Made by a program: the position numbers and the translations under genes. From NCBI GenBank assembly GCA_963669315.1, contig OY770021.1, positions 2,728,001-2,792,000 of the forward strand: 64,000 bases of DNA. Reading direction: 5' to 3'. Shown piece after piece: positions 46,529-57,207 of the stretch (its first letter is position 1; the number at the start of each line of letters is the position of its first letter). The notes beneath the pieces were generated by a model. That model was not told where the DNA came from. It did no database searches and saw only the letters and a list, made by a program, of their open reading frames with translations. The stretch is from SZUA-547 sp963669315 (GTDB taxonomy: Bacteria; Pseudomonadota; Alphaproteobacteria; Rhodobacterales; Rhodobacteraceae).

Positions 46529-48439
46529 CTAATTGTCGCTCTCAATGTCCAACGGACGATAGCGACCTTCCGGAATGCCAACGGCGCGAAACGCTTCGAC
46601 GTATTTCGCGCTGTCGGCGTCTGGCCGCTGAAAACGTCGATAAAGCCAAAGAATGTCTGCGATTTTGATGTCGGAACGGAGCGCGTAAAGCCTGTCTCGC
46701 GCCTCTATCGCATCCTCGGTTCTACCGAGCTTTTGAAGAATAGCGACCTCTATAGCAACGGACCACCAGAGATTGGGCTGTGCGCCTCTCCGGTACGCCT
46801 TGAGCGCTGCCGCATACTCCCCCTTAACGAAGTGATAGCGGGCGAGACCGCGATACCATTGTTCTCTCGTCGATCGGGGATTGAGTTCGATCGCGCGTCT
46901 CAGAAGCGCCGCGCCCAAATCGTGCCGCCCGGTCCACACGAACCAGTAACCGACGCGGGCCTCCACATCCCGGTCTCCGCCAAGGGAGAGCGCATTTTCC
47001 GCTTCTGCGTAAAACTCTTCGAGATCGCCGGACAATAGTAGGATATGACTGAGCACGTACTGTGCCCGGGTAGAATCGGGATTGAGCGAGACAGCAGTTC
47101 GCGCCGCGGCTTCCGCGCGCTCAAGCTTTTCGGCATGGGTTCCCTCATAGAGGTTCCCGAACCCCATGACTTCGATCCGCAGTGCGTCCGCAAGCTGAGC
47201 CCAGCCGCGCCAGTAGTCAGGCTCCTCCTCGACTACTCTCAGGATGCATCGGCTGACACGTTCCTGCATAGACCGTTGGTAAAGAAGTTCAGGATGGAAC
47301 AGAGCGCATTCGTAGGAAGAAAGGTTCTCCGGCGGTTTGGAACGCGCGCGCTTTGCGGCGGCACGCTTGACCGCGCCATCGAAATCACCAATGGCCGACG
47401 CGACCTGTTCGGTGATCCGTAGTTGAACATCGAAGATACTGGAGGCTGTTAGCGCCTCATCAAACGCAGCTGACCAAACTTGTGCGCCCGTTCTCGTGTC
47501 CAGCAGTCTCGCGGTAACGCGTAGCCGCTCGCCGGCGCGTCGTACAGAGCCGCTGAGGATGTAATCGGTGCCGAGCGATTCTCCGATCTTGCGCACATCC
47601 GCCGCCGCGTCGCGAAAAACTTCGGTTGATTGTCGCGAGAGGATATTGAGGTCGCGATACCGTCCCAACTCGACGGCAACATCCTCGCTGATCCCGGCCG
47701 CAAGATAATCCTGCGCTGGTTCGCCACTGAGATTCTCAAACGGCATCACTGCGAGCGTAGGTCCAGCCGGCAGTGCGGGCATCATTTCGCTGTTTATTGG
47801 TTGCGATGGATCAGGTGTTCGGTGGAGCGGGAGAACTGCGATCATCGCGATCACCGCTGCAACCGACATCGCAGCGGCGATGATCAATACACGACGGTGC
47901 CCAGGATTCTTTATTGGCCGCTGCCCGTCCAAGTCGATCCGATAGATCTTCACTGGATCAGCAATGTTTTTGAGCCTGTGTTCGCCCAAAGGATCGAATA
48001 AAACGGGTGCCTTGCCAGCGGCTTGCGATGCGACCACTTCGGATACGAAAATGCCTCCTGGCTCCGCTTCGGCTTCCAATCTCGCCGCGATGTTGACGCC
48101 GTCGCCGTACAAGTCATCCCCATCGATAATTACATCGCCGAGATTGATCCCGATGCGAAGTTCCAGCCGCCGGTCTGGCGACAGGTTCACGTTGCGGTGG
48201 TTAAGATCGCGCTGCACTTGGGCGGCGCAGTTCACCGCATCGACTACTGAAGCAAATTCGACCAGCGTGCCATCGCCCATCAATTTAACTACGCGGCCGT
48301 GATGAGCTTCAATCAGTGGATCGAAGAGTTCGGCCCTGAGCGCCTTTAGCGCGGCAAGCACCCCCTCTTCATCCGCGCCCATGAGGCGCGAATAGCCGAC
48401 CACGTCGGCGGCTAGAATTGCGGCTAGACGGCGCTCCAT
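46529..48439 (-). CDS. Class III adenylate/guanylate cyclase with TPR C-terminus
   Basis: The 636-residue protein begins with a cyclase catalytic domain (AAILAADVVGYSRLMGADEEG, GRVVKLMGDGTLVEF, LELRIGINLGDVI, DLYGDGVNIAARLE). A transmembrane helix (RRVLIIAAAMSVAAVIAMIAVL, about 183-205) follows. Then comes a TolB-like segment (TLAVMPFENLSGEPAQDYLAAGI) and TPR repeats to the end. This is the common rhizobial architecture of membrane cyclases with a periplasmic sensing part. It is divergent from the secreted-protein gene at 48620. Confidence 0.88.
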   Translation of the reverse strand: MERRLAAILAADVVGYSRLMGADEEGVLAALKALRAELFDPLIEAHHGRVVKLMGDGTLVEFASVVDAVNCAAQVQRDLNHRNVNLSPDRRLELRIGINLGDVIIDGDDLYGDGVNIAARLEAEAEPGGIFVSEVVASQAAGKAPVLFDPLGEHRLKNIADPVKIYRIDLDGQRPIKNPGHRRVLIIAAAMSVAAVIAMIAVLPLHRTPDPSQPINSEMMPALPAGPTLAVMPFENLSGEPAQDYLAAGISEDVAVELGRYRDLNILSRQSTEVFRDAAADVRKIGESLGTDYILSGSVRRAGERLRVTARLLDTRTGAQVWSAAFDEALTASSIFDVQLRITEQVASAIGDFDGAVKRAAAKRARSKPPENLSSYECALFHPELLYQRSMQERVSRCILRVVEEEPDYWRGWAQLADALRIEVMGFGNLYEGTHAEKLERAEAAARTAVSLNPDSTRAQYVLSHILLLSGDLEEFYAEAENALSLGGDRDVEARVGYWFVWTGRHDLGAALLRRAIELNPRSTREQWYRGLARYHFVKGEYAAALKAYRRGAQPNLWWSVAIEVAILQKLGRTEDAIEARDRLYALRSDIKIADILWLYRRFQRPDADSAKYVEAFRAVGIPEGRYRPLDIESDN

Positions 48440-48619
48440 TGCAGATCCCCTCGCCGCGATCGTAACTAAAATGCCCGAGGCAATCTATGTTGCACCAGTT
48501 TGTTCGAGCGCACTCTCCCGGCGCAAAGCTGACATGCACTCGTGAAGGTGTCTAAACCGCTATGGTACACTGGCATCGATCAGCAACAATGTGGTTTGGA
48601 TCGAACCGGGAGGAGCGAG

Positions 48620-49111
48620 ATGAAAATCTTCGCCGCAGCCTCGCTGCTAGTTGCGAGCGCAATTTATAGCTTGAGCTCATTCGCAGAGCCTGTGTCTGTT
48701 GAGGTTGTTCTTGAGACGCAGGAATCATTCAAGTTCGAGTTCGCAGACGGCACCAAGCACTTTGTTCTGGCCGTCAAACGCGAGGGCATCGCCGAAGGAA
48801 CAGGACCGTTCGCGGGTGCAACCATAACCGAAATAGGCTGGCATGACGTCGATCCGCCGAATGGCGGCGCGCCGGTAGGGTATTTGCAGGTCGAAACTCC
48901 CAATGGCGATGTCGCGGTGCTGAGTTTCCGAGCGACCGCGATTTTTACCAAACCAGAGGGCAAATTGATGCTGCACAATCACGGCGTCTGGGAACTTGTC
49001 AGTGGCACTGGCCAGTTCGAGCGGATGCGAGGCGTCGGTTCGCTGAACATTCTACCGCTAGGCGGGCCGAACAAGTTTACAATCAAGGGTGAGGTAGGCG
49101 ACGCGCCATAG
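48620..49111 (+). CDS. Small secreted protein of unknown function, 163 aa
   Basis: ATG 48620 follows GGGAGGAGCGAG, and the next 22 residues are a signal peptide (KIFAAASLLVASAIYSLSSF). The mature part is a beta-rich domain with FEFADGTKHFVLAVKREG, HDVDPPNGGAPVGYLQVETP and a conserved-looking FERMRGVGSLNILPLG end. I do not recognise the family with certainty. It lies just before IS1182-B copy 2. Confidence 0.7.
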   Translation: MKIFAAASLLVASAIYSLSSFAEPVSVEVVLETQESFKFEFADGTKHFVLAVKREGIAEGTGPFAGATITEIGWHDVDPPNGGAPVGYLQVETPNGDVAVLSFRATAIFTKPEGKLMLHNHGVWELVSGTGQFERMRGVGSLNILPLGGPNKFTIKGEVGDAP

Positions 49112-49196
49112 TGGACATCGACGCTGCACGAGGAGTGTCCGCTATCCCCGCCAAAGCAAACGTCGCCAATTTCGGCCGCGATGTCCGTTCCTGGCG

Positions 49197-50715
49197 GATT
49201 GTGTTGAAAAACTCCCCGTTGAAGTAGCTTCGGCGTCCTGATTCAGTCCACCGGCAAACGCGGGAGGGCGGTTGAGATGATGGGTCCGAGGCAGGAAGCG
49301 CAAGGCGCGCTTTTCTACGAGTTCTCGATTGAGGATCATGTGCCGCGGGATCACCTGTTGCGGTCGATTGACCGGTTCGTCGATCTTTCTGGCGTCCGCC
49401 ATCACCTGGCTGCTCACTACAGCTCGACAGGCCGGCCCTCGGTCGATCCAGAACTGATGATCCGGATGCTGCTTGTCGGCTACGTGATGGGTATTCGGTC
49501 CGAGCGCCGCCTTTGCGAAGAGGCGCATCTGAACCTCGCCTACCGGTGGTTTTGCCGGCTCGATCTCACCGACCCGATCCCTGACCACTCTACTTTCTCG
49601 AAAAACCGCCACGGGAGGTTCCGGGAGAGCGACCTCTTGCGCCGCCTGTTCGAAGAGGTCGTCGCGCGCTGCATCGTCGAGGGCCTGGTCGGCGGCCAAA
49701 GCTTCGCGGTCGACGCCAGCATCATCCGGGCCGACGCCAGCAAGCAGAACGCGACGCCAATCGCTGACTGGCCGGCGGAGAAGCTCGACCCCGAGGACGC
49801 GCCCCGCGCCGTGCGTGAATATCTCGATACGCTTGACGACGCCGCCTTCGGCGCGGCGACGGAGAAAGCGCCCAAGTTCACTTCGCATGCCGACCCGGCC
49901 GCGCAATGGACCGGAGCGCTGAAGGGGCCGGCCTTCTTCGCTTACGCGGACAACTATCTGATCGACACGGACCACGTGGTCATCGTCGATGTGGAGGCGA
50001 CGCGGGCGGTCCGCCCGGCGGAGACGGGCGCCGCGCAGACCATGATCGACCGAACGATGGACCGTTTCGACCTCTCCCCCGAGCGGCTGATCGCCGACAC
50101 GGCTTACGGGTCCGCGGCCATGCTGAACTGGCTGGTCGAGGGGCGCGGGATCGAGCCGCACATCCCGGTGATCGACAAATCGGCTCGGCGGGATGGAACC
50201 TTCTCCCGCGAGGACTTTGCTTACGACCACGAGACCGACGCTTACATCTGTCCCGGAGGCCGTCCGATGACGACGACAGGGGCGCCGGGTCAATGACGAG
50301 GCGACGCTGATCTACCGCGCCAGCAAGCGCGACTGCGACGCCTGCGTCCTCAAACCCCGCTGTTGTCCAAAAGCGCCCCAACGAAAAGTCCCCCGATCCA
50401 TCCACGAAGGCGCGCGGGACATCGCCCGCGCCATCGCGAAGACCGACGCCTATGTCGTCTCGCGCCGAATGAGGAAAAAGGTCGAGATGCTCTTCGCCCA
50501 CCTCAAACGCATCCTCAAGCTCGACCGACTTCGATTACCCGGACCCAACGGCGCCAGGGACGAATTCCACCTCGCAGCCACCGCTCAGAACCTCAGAAAG
50601 CTCGCCAAACTGGTCCCGGCGCCCCGAACGTCGCAACCGGCGTGATCGGGCCCGGTTGCGCGTCGAACGACGCCGCTCTCCAACAGCCAAACTTGACGAC
50701 TTTTTCAACGGAATC
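49197..50715 (+). mobile_element. IS1182-family element B, copy 2
   Basis: This 1519-bp copy has the same ends as the one at 17690-19208 and the same orientation, 31.5 kb away. The flanks GGCG (left) and GCGG (right) do not form an exact 4-bp duplication. A nearby sequence at 49137-49165 (TGTCCGCTATCCCCGCC) resembles the target repeat. Confidence 0.85.
49277..50645 (+). pseudogene. IS1182-family transposase B, frameshifted (copy 2)
   Basis: It matches copy 1 except for a few substitutions (ALREYLD reads AVREYLD; KHDCDAC reads KRDCDAC). The first frame ends at 50296, and the C-terminal part continues in the +1 frame to 50645. The same GGGG run at 50279-50282 explains the break. The Val and Arg match IS1182-A and the usual family residues. 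Confidence 0.83.
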
Positions 50716-50800
50716 GCGGGGATAGCAGACGTCGATTTGTGCCTTAGATGCCGAGTTCAAGGGACATCTCTACGCGACCGGGAGTGCACCCCCACCAGAC

Positions 50801-50870
50801 ATTTTCGATACCCGTTGATAGGGGGAGGCCTGCTGACACACCTGCGGATTGATATAACGGACCTTCGCAG
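50801..50870 (+). repeat. About 70-bp diverged direct repeat, copy 1
   Basis: The core TTCGATACCCGTTGATAG followed by GGGGAGGCC recurs at 53381-53450 as TTCGACACCCGTTGATAG and TGGGAGGTCC, with a similar GCGG...TAACGGA tail. The two copies bracket the PARG-like and membrane genes in the same orientation. Confidence 0.5.
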
Positions 50871-50962
50871 CTCGATCTGAGAAATGCGTTTGGACGGATC
50901 CTCACCTGAAAATCGTTTATAATGCTGTCGGTTCCAAAGTGCTGTGCTTGGAGGGTGCGCGA

Positions 50963-51823
50963 ATGCCGGGACGGCCGCTTCCGAGCGAAGACGAGATGGG
51001 TGAGCGCGGCTTTGGTAGACCCGATATGGCGCGGCGGCGTGTGGTTCTGCGAGAGAGCCTAAATCGTTTCGCCACCGCGGAACCGCCGGATCGTTTCCAC
51101 AATATCGCCGCTCAGAACATTGCGCACTGGCGGGACGCCGTCTCAACGACGACGCCCCAAGGCTAAGTTCGCGTCTTACCTGGTGACTGGGGCGAGGTCA
51201 CACTGAGATTGACGAAAGAGTATGGCGCCTGCTTCGCCGTCTTGAATATGGCCAACGCCTATGTACCTGGTGGCGGATACGTCGAAGGGATGGTGGCGCA
51301 AGAAGAGAACATGTACCGCCGCACCGATTGTCACTTTCATATTGGACCGGACGAATATGATGTGTCGCGTGACCGCTACCGGCCCGAGATGACGGCGCTG
51401 TTCTTGGCGACTGACGGAAAGGTATATCTTGATACGGAGCACCCACGTGTCTGCTTGCGGGGGCCAGAGAACCGGGTTCGAAGCGACCTTGGGTATGCTT
51501 GGCTTCCCCACGACTTGATATTCCCGTTCTTTGAATTGCGCGCCTCCGCTCAAGATTTACGCGACGGGTCTCGTTTTGACGTCACAGACGCACGTCGTCG
51601 TATTGCCGCACAACTCGATACGTTGCGCGACAATAGCGTTCGGTACGCGGTGTTGGGGGCTTTTGGGTGCGGAGCCTTCCGAAACCCGTCCGCTGAGGTG
51701 GCGCGTCTCTACAGAGAGGAGATCGACAAGCGCCGGGATGACTTTTCATTGATCGCGTTCGCCATAATCGCGGCTGGCTATGGACCGGACAACTACACGC
51801 CTTTCGCCAAGGTGCTCGGCTGA
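50963..51823 (+). pseudogene. PARG/macrodomain-like protein split by an in-frame TAA
   Basis: ATG 50963 follows a GGAGGG site. The frame reads MPGRPLPSEDEMGERG to STTTPQG, meets TAA at 51164-51166, then continues in the same frame with VRVLPGDWGEV and KEYGACFAVLNMANAYVPGGG. The block GGGYVEGMVAQEE fits the bacterial poly(ADP-ribose) glycohydrolase signature GGG-x(6-8)-QEE, so the fold would remove ADP-ribose. A TTG at 51209 could start a 204-residue product with the whole signature. Either the gene is disabled or the C-terminal part is used alone. Confidence 0.72.
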
Positions 51824-51894
51824 TCAAATGTGGCCCTCAAGGCCAGTTCAAAGCACGCAATGAATTATTGCCCGCCCGCGCCACCGCGGCGCGA

Positions 51895-53295
51895 CTAAGG
51901 CTTTGATCTGAAGAGACGCGTCAAAAGAAGCGCAGGCAGATAGGAAACACCATTGGTGAATATTACTAGAAGCAGAGCATAGACGGCCGCGCCAGCGCTC
52001 TCGGTGAGCATGAAGCCGAGCATTCCCTCGTACTTCGTCGTCGAGAGATCGAGCCAATCGGGCGAGCAACCGGTGAATACCAGGGCGGGCAGAAAGATTA
52101 GCGAGCCCAGACAGAGCATCCAATTCAGCGCGTCCATTCGGTCACGCTTGTTGCAAAATTCGACCGTGTTGTAGGCGGTGTATGCGACGATCGTCGGAAT
52201 GATCAGAACGTTGAGATGTTGCACGATTGGCCGACCCGCCGATGGCGCCTCGATTGGACAGGCGGCGCCGAGCAGACTCAGCGGATCAATGGCATTCGCG
52301 AGCAGCCTGGCGTCCCACGCGGCATAGGCGTCCGGCCATCGCTCATTGAGCGCGATCACGACGGCGGTGTAGAGGACCAGCGCAACGAGATAGCCGAGTG
52401 CCCGTCGATCCGAGACCGAGAACACCTCGCTATTTGGCTCTTGCGGAGGGGCGCCTTCGTTGGGCGCACGCTGTTTGTGGACAGGAGAAGCGCGCGCTTC
52501 GAGATAACGCGCGATCTCCCTGACATTCACGGCGTTGACGCCACCGTCAAACAACTGCCAGACTGCGGGCCGGCTTTGAACTTTGACCGCCGCGCGCCCC
52601 ATCGGGGACCCTTGAATTCTAACTCGGATGATCTCGCCGAAGCTTCGTGCGCTCCCCGAGGTCTGGCCGATCACCTCATTTGGACGATGAGGATCGTCGT
52701 GAAACTCGACGCCCCGGTCCAACGCCAGAATGGCGTTGCGGCTCATCGCCAGCGCCTTTTCAAGATCGACCAAGAGAATCAGGTCTTTCTCGTAGCTGGA
52801 AACCACAGGACCGACACGAACGCCTGCTTCCCGAGCCTTTCGTTGCATAGCCCTTCGACTGTGCAGGTAGATAAAGAGGAAGATGAAACCCAGCGAGGCA
52901 GTCGGCCCCACCACGGCCAAGACAACTGGAGCAGGCAGCGATAGGACCGGGACGCCTTTATGAAGCGCGATTGCATAAAGCGTGGCACAAACGACCAGAA
53001 CCCCGATCGCCGCGGGGACGATCGGCTTTAGACGTGTTCCGGCGCTCGTTCTGGTCCGATATTGGCCGTCTCTGCGCCGTTCCCAACCCGCACGCTGAGA
53101 TCGTCGGACGACGGCGCCGGACTCGTCTCGGCCCGATTGCGCGTATTTGGGCGACGCGACCGCATCACTGCGCGACTTTAACGAGCCTCGCGAACGCCTC
53201 AACAGTCGCCTCAGCGACCATCCGGCCAGTCCCGCTGAGAGCGCCCCGCCGATAGCGCCGAGGATCCACGAAGAATTTTCGACCCCCCACAACAT
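51895..53295 (-). CDS. Membrane protein of unknown function, 466 aa
   Basis: The protein has an N-terminal helix, a basic Arg/Ser-rich linker, a helix pair at about 100-150 (AAIGVLVVCATLYAIAL, VVLAVVGPTASLGFIFLFIYL), a soluble part of about 140 residues (VVSSYEKDLILLVDLEKALAMS, ARSFGEIIRVRIQG) and about four helices at the C-terminus. I recognise no family. It is convergent with the PARG-like gene and sits within the 70-bp direct repeats. Confidence 0.6.
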   Translation of the reverse strand: MLWGVENSSWILGAIGGALSAGLAGWSLRRLLRRSRGSLKSRSDAVASPKYAQSGRDESGAVVRRSQRAGWERRRDGQYRTRTSAGTRLKPIVPAAIGVLVVCATLYAIALHKGVPVLSLPAPVVLAVVGPTASLGFIFLFIYLHSRRAMQRKAREAGVRVGPVVSSYEKDLILLVDLEKALAMSRNAILALDRGVEFHDDPHRPNEVIGQTSGSARSFGEIIRVRIQGSPMGRAAVKVQSRPAVWQLFDGGVNAVNVREIARYLEARASPVHKQRAPNEGAPPQEPNSEVFSVSDRRALGYLVALVLYTAVVIALNERWPDAYAAWDARLLANAIDPLSLLGAACPIEAPSAGRPIVQHLNVLIIPTIVAYTAYNTVEFCNKRDRMDALNWMLCLGSLIFLPALVFTGCSPDWLDLSTTKYEGMLGFMLTESAGAAVYALLLVIFTNGVSYLPALLLTRLFRSKP

Positions 53296-53914
53296 TTGCG
53301 CATCTTACCCGCCCTTCGTTCTGGTCACAGTGTTCGAATGCGACCCATATGCAAACATGGGAACGCTCCCTTTCCCGGTTATTCGACACCCGTTGATAGT
53401 GGGAGGTCCGCCCGCCTCTGCGGCGATTTAACGTAACGGAGATTTCGCGGGCTCGCGGGCTCGCGGCTCGCGGCTCGCATCTTGCCGCGCCCCTACCGTT
53501 TCCTCGCGATACTCTCGCTAGCCCTACCTGGGTCCAAAATCCAAAACTAAAATTGGATCGTCGCAGCGGGTGCGGCTGAGCCCGAGCAAGCTGCAAAGCG
53601 CGCGCGATTCGCTTCGAGACGATGAAGACATCAAACGGCGTTCGAATGCCTACAGTATTTTGAACCAGTTAGTTGATTAAGAGGTAGTGAAACGCGGCGT
53701 CCGTCCAAGTTCGGCCGCATTTGGCGCCTCAACGCGAAACAGTTTACACTTAGTTAACACTGTAGTTGATTAGAATTTCTACCAAGCGTATCATCCCGCC
53801 GGGGTTTAGGGGCTTTCAAACCGCCACGAACGTGGCGCGTTGATTTCCAATATTTGTGGACCGTTCGTCCTAATTGAGGCGCGAGCTCGATCGATAGATA
53901 GATGGAGCCGTCCG
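53296..53914. other. Promoter-side gap with short tandem GGGCTCGC repeats
   Basis: No gene is supported. At 53447-53478 two 8-mers GCGGGCTC and two 7-mers GCGGCTC run in tandem. The second copy of the 70-bp direct repeat lies at 53381-53450. Near 53750-53772 the sequence CACTTAGTTAACACTGTAG is AT-rich and may belong to the promoter of the large surface-protein gene. The ATG at 53915 follows a GGAG site. Confidence 0.45.
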
Positions 53915-56900
53915 ATGCCGTCGAAAAAGAACTCACCTTTCTACGTTTTCACTGACCTTTTTGATTACGCGCCTGGATCTACTGCGGAATTCACAGTTTC
54001 GGGCGTTGGAAAAGGCGACGCGATTCAATTTTAGGTGCAGCACGTCTCCGATGCGGGAGAAGACGGAGAATACGGCACGCTTGATGACGTGGTCATCGAT
54101 TTGGGCGGCGAGGGACATGAACCGTTCACCGTCGTCGATGGCGGCGAGGGCGATCTCGACGGCAAGAAGAACGGGACCATCGTCACCGAATGGTATGTGA
54201 ATCCGGACGACTCGCAGGACGAGACATTCCTGTTGACCGCAACGAATGTCGAAACGGGCGAAGTCGCAACGACGAGTTTCACAGACACGTTGCCGAGCGA
54301 CGCAAGTGTCGATCTGACAGAACTTGGCGGTATACGGGTATTTAACGACGCCCTGTTCACCAATCTGCAAATCGGTGCGGGTACAGGCGTGCTCGACCCA
54401 TTCGTGCGCATCAGCACCAACACTCCGACGGAAAAAGGCTATAACACGTCGGGCCGCAAGCTGGAGTTTGATGAGAACAGCAGCCCCAATTTCACCACGG
54501 ATTTGCAGCTGAGCGACATCCCGGTCGTTGTAATTAACGGCATTCCTGTGCTCGAGTTTCAATTGGATATCAACGAGCCTAATAACGGCGCAGGTGAGTA
54601 CCTGTCACTGGATGTCATCGAAATCTACGCAACGGACTCTCCGATAACCGACCCACAGGCCGGGGGCGGCGCCTATAACGACATTCTGAGCTCGATGGAT
54701 CCACTCTGGCAGTTGGACACCGACGACACACCCGGGGACGATTGGGTCGCGCTCAACTACGCGCTGCAATCAGGCAGCGGCGTCGCTGACATGGTCATGT
54801 ATGTTCCGCTGGAGTTCTTCGACGATCTGGAACAGGACGCATACATCACGTTCTACAGTGAGTTCGGGCTCCAGGGCATCGATGACTCGACGGACATCAC
54901 CTACAACTGGATTAACGATAGCGGTTTTGAGGAGTGGTCCGTCCGAGAGTTCATAAAAATCTCCGGCTACAAGTTTAATGATCTCGACGGCGATGGTGTG
55001 TGGGACACCGGGGACGGCGAAGAGGGCTTAGGCGGTTGGACGATTTATATCGACGAAAACGGCAATAACGAGCTGGACGAGGGCGAAACCTTCACCGTCA
55101 CGGACGAGGATGGATTCTACCAGTTCAGCCTGTTTGAGGATGGCGTCTACACCATTCGCGAGGAAATACCGGAAGGCTCCGACTGGGTTCAGACGGCGCC
55201 TCCGGGTGGCGAGCACGTTCTTGAACTCTCAATTGACGATCGCTCGACCGACAATAATTTCGGCAACTTCATGCCGGACCCTTCGGTCCAAATTGTGAAA
55301 CTCACCAACGGCGCCGACAACAACAACCCGACAGGGCCATACGTTGCAGTCGGCGAGACGGTGACCTTCACCTACGAGGTCACCAACACCGGCAATGTCG
55401 CGCTCGAGAATGTCGTGGTCACAGATGATAACGGCACGCCGGGCGACACTGGGGATGACTTCAGCCCGACATTTGTCGGCGGTGACACGAACGGCAACGG
55501 TCTGCTCGACCTCACCGAGACCTGGACCTACACCGCAACGCACACAGTCACCGCCGACCAGTACACGAATTTGGGTGAAGTTTGCGCGGATGACCCATAT
55601 GGCTCAGAAGTGTGCGACGATGACCCGGACAACCATTTCGGCGTGGACTCCTCGATCGACATCGAGAAGACGACCAACGGCCAGCAGGCCGACAATCCGA
55701 CCGGGCCATTGATCGCGGTCGGCGGCGCGGTGAACTGGCAGTATATCGTCACCAATGACGGCAATGTCGATCTCGACAACGTGGTCGTGGTCGACAGTGA
55801 CGACGTGACGGTGACGCGGGACGACTCCACCGATGTGGGATCGGACAACATCCTGAGCGTCGGCGAGAGCTGGACCTACAACGCCAGCGGCGTGGCGGTG
55901 GCCGACCAGTACGGCAACACCGGCACGGTGACGGCGGACGACACGCTGGACGAAGAGGTGACCGACAACGATCCGAGCCACTATTTCGGCGTGGACTCCT
56001 CGATCGACATCGAGAAGGCGACCAATGGCGAGGACGCCGACAATCCGACCGGGCCATTGATCGCGGTCGGCGGCGCGGCGCTCTTCACCTATGAGGTCAC
56101 CAACACAGGCAATGTTCCGCTGGCGAATGTCGTGGTCGTGGACGACAACGGCACGCCGGGCGACACGTCGGACGATTTCAGCCCGACCTTCACCGGCGGC
56201 GACGACGGCAACGGACTGCTCGAAGACGGCGAGACCTGGACCTACGAAGCCTCGCGCACGGTCACAGCAGGTCAATACACCAACATCGCCAAGGTGACCG
56301 CGGACGACCCGCTGGAGAATGAGGTGATGGACGACGACCCGTCCAACCATTTCGGTGAAGAGCCTGACGATCCAGATGGCCTCGCCCAAACGCCGGGCTT
56401 CTGGAAGAATCATATCGAGATCTTTGACCAGGAGCTTTACCAGTGGGATCAGGCGGAAGGGCCGGGTGATATGTTCGGCGCTCCCGGAAGTACGCCGCCG
56501 CCGAAGGTTGCGAGCGAGCAGCGCTATGAGGACGTCTTTGGCGTGGAGCTCTTCGGAAACGGCAAGTACAATAATATGGATCTCGAAAGCGCGCTTGATG
56601 AAGGTGGCGGACATCAGGATGCGCTGTTGCGCTCGTCGACCGCAGCTCTCGCCAATGCCGCGAGCGACGATCTCAACTATGTTTGGAACGACGATGTGGC
56701 GTTCGAGATCGGGATTGTCGATGTCTTCGGGCTTGATCCGGTCCTGGACGCGGCCGAGATTGATACACTCCGCGGATTCTACCAAGGCATCGCAGAGGAT
56801 ATCGACGTAATCGTTGTCGATGGCGTAATCAGTTTCGACGAAGTCATTAACGCGGTGCGGGATCTGTATTCTGATACATTACCCGGTGAAACTCCACCTC

Positions 56901-57019
56901 CCGTCCATGACGATTTCGATTTCGAAGGTGATGGCGGCAAGTGGGATGTGGGCGAACTTGCCCTGACCTTCGACATTCTGAATAACATGCCGAGCGCTGA
57001 GTTCGAGGATTTCGCCTGA
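53915..57019 (+). pseudogene. Large DUF11/SdrD-like surface protein with an in-frame TAG
   Basis: ATG 53915 opens 39 codons ending AEFTVSGVGKGDAIQF, then TAG at 54032-54034. The same frame continues for 994 codons to 57019, starting VQHVSDAGEDGEYGTLDD. Homologous wording (a Phe-Xaa-Val-Gln-His phrase) shows the two parts are one gene. The protein is very acidic: an N-terminal region, an SdrD_B-like domain (ISGYKFNDLDGDGVWDTGDG), three DUF11/DUF7507-like repeats (EVTNTGNV, WTYTA..VTADQYTN) and a C-terminal part from TPGFWKNHIEIF. No signal peptide is seen, so type I secretion is likely. Readthrough, restart at GTG 54035 or loss of function are possible. Confidence 0.75.
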
Positions 57020-57043
57020 TCCGTCCAACAGGGAAACTGAGAG

Positions 57044-57069
57044 CGACGCCTTCGGGCGTCGTTTTTTTT
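57044..57069 (+). terminator. Rho-independent terminator of the surface-protein gene
   Basis: Perfect arms CGACGCC and GGCGTCG with a TTCG loop are followed by eight T's, 24 bases after the stop codon. This is the clearest terminator in the window. Confidence 0.93.
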
Positions 57070-57107
57070 CGTCTTCTAATGCGAAATTCTAGTAGGCATT
57101 TGAGGAG

Positions 57108-57172
57108 CCTAATCTGACTGGTCCGGTTTGATTGTTAGTGCATGACCGGCCTCGGTTCCATCGGGATGATGG
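57108..57172 (-). mobile_element. Diverged IS3 (IS407-like) right-end relic
   Basis: The complement reads METRPVMH-like codons (PMEPRPVMH) and the end CAATCAAACCGGACCAGTCAG, matching the IS3 right end with several differences. It is cut on the right by the IS3 element at 57180. Confidence 0.7.
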
Positions 57173-57207
57173 TTTCCGGTGTATCGCTAAGTGGATTTCC
57201 GCTCTGG

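Noticed and set aside
53915..54034. Genetic-code reassignment of TAG or TAA
   Set aside because: Both codons end many normal genes here (for example groES), and the affected frames fit single-base nonsense changes.
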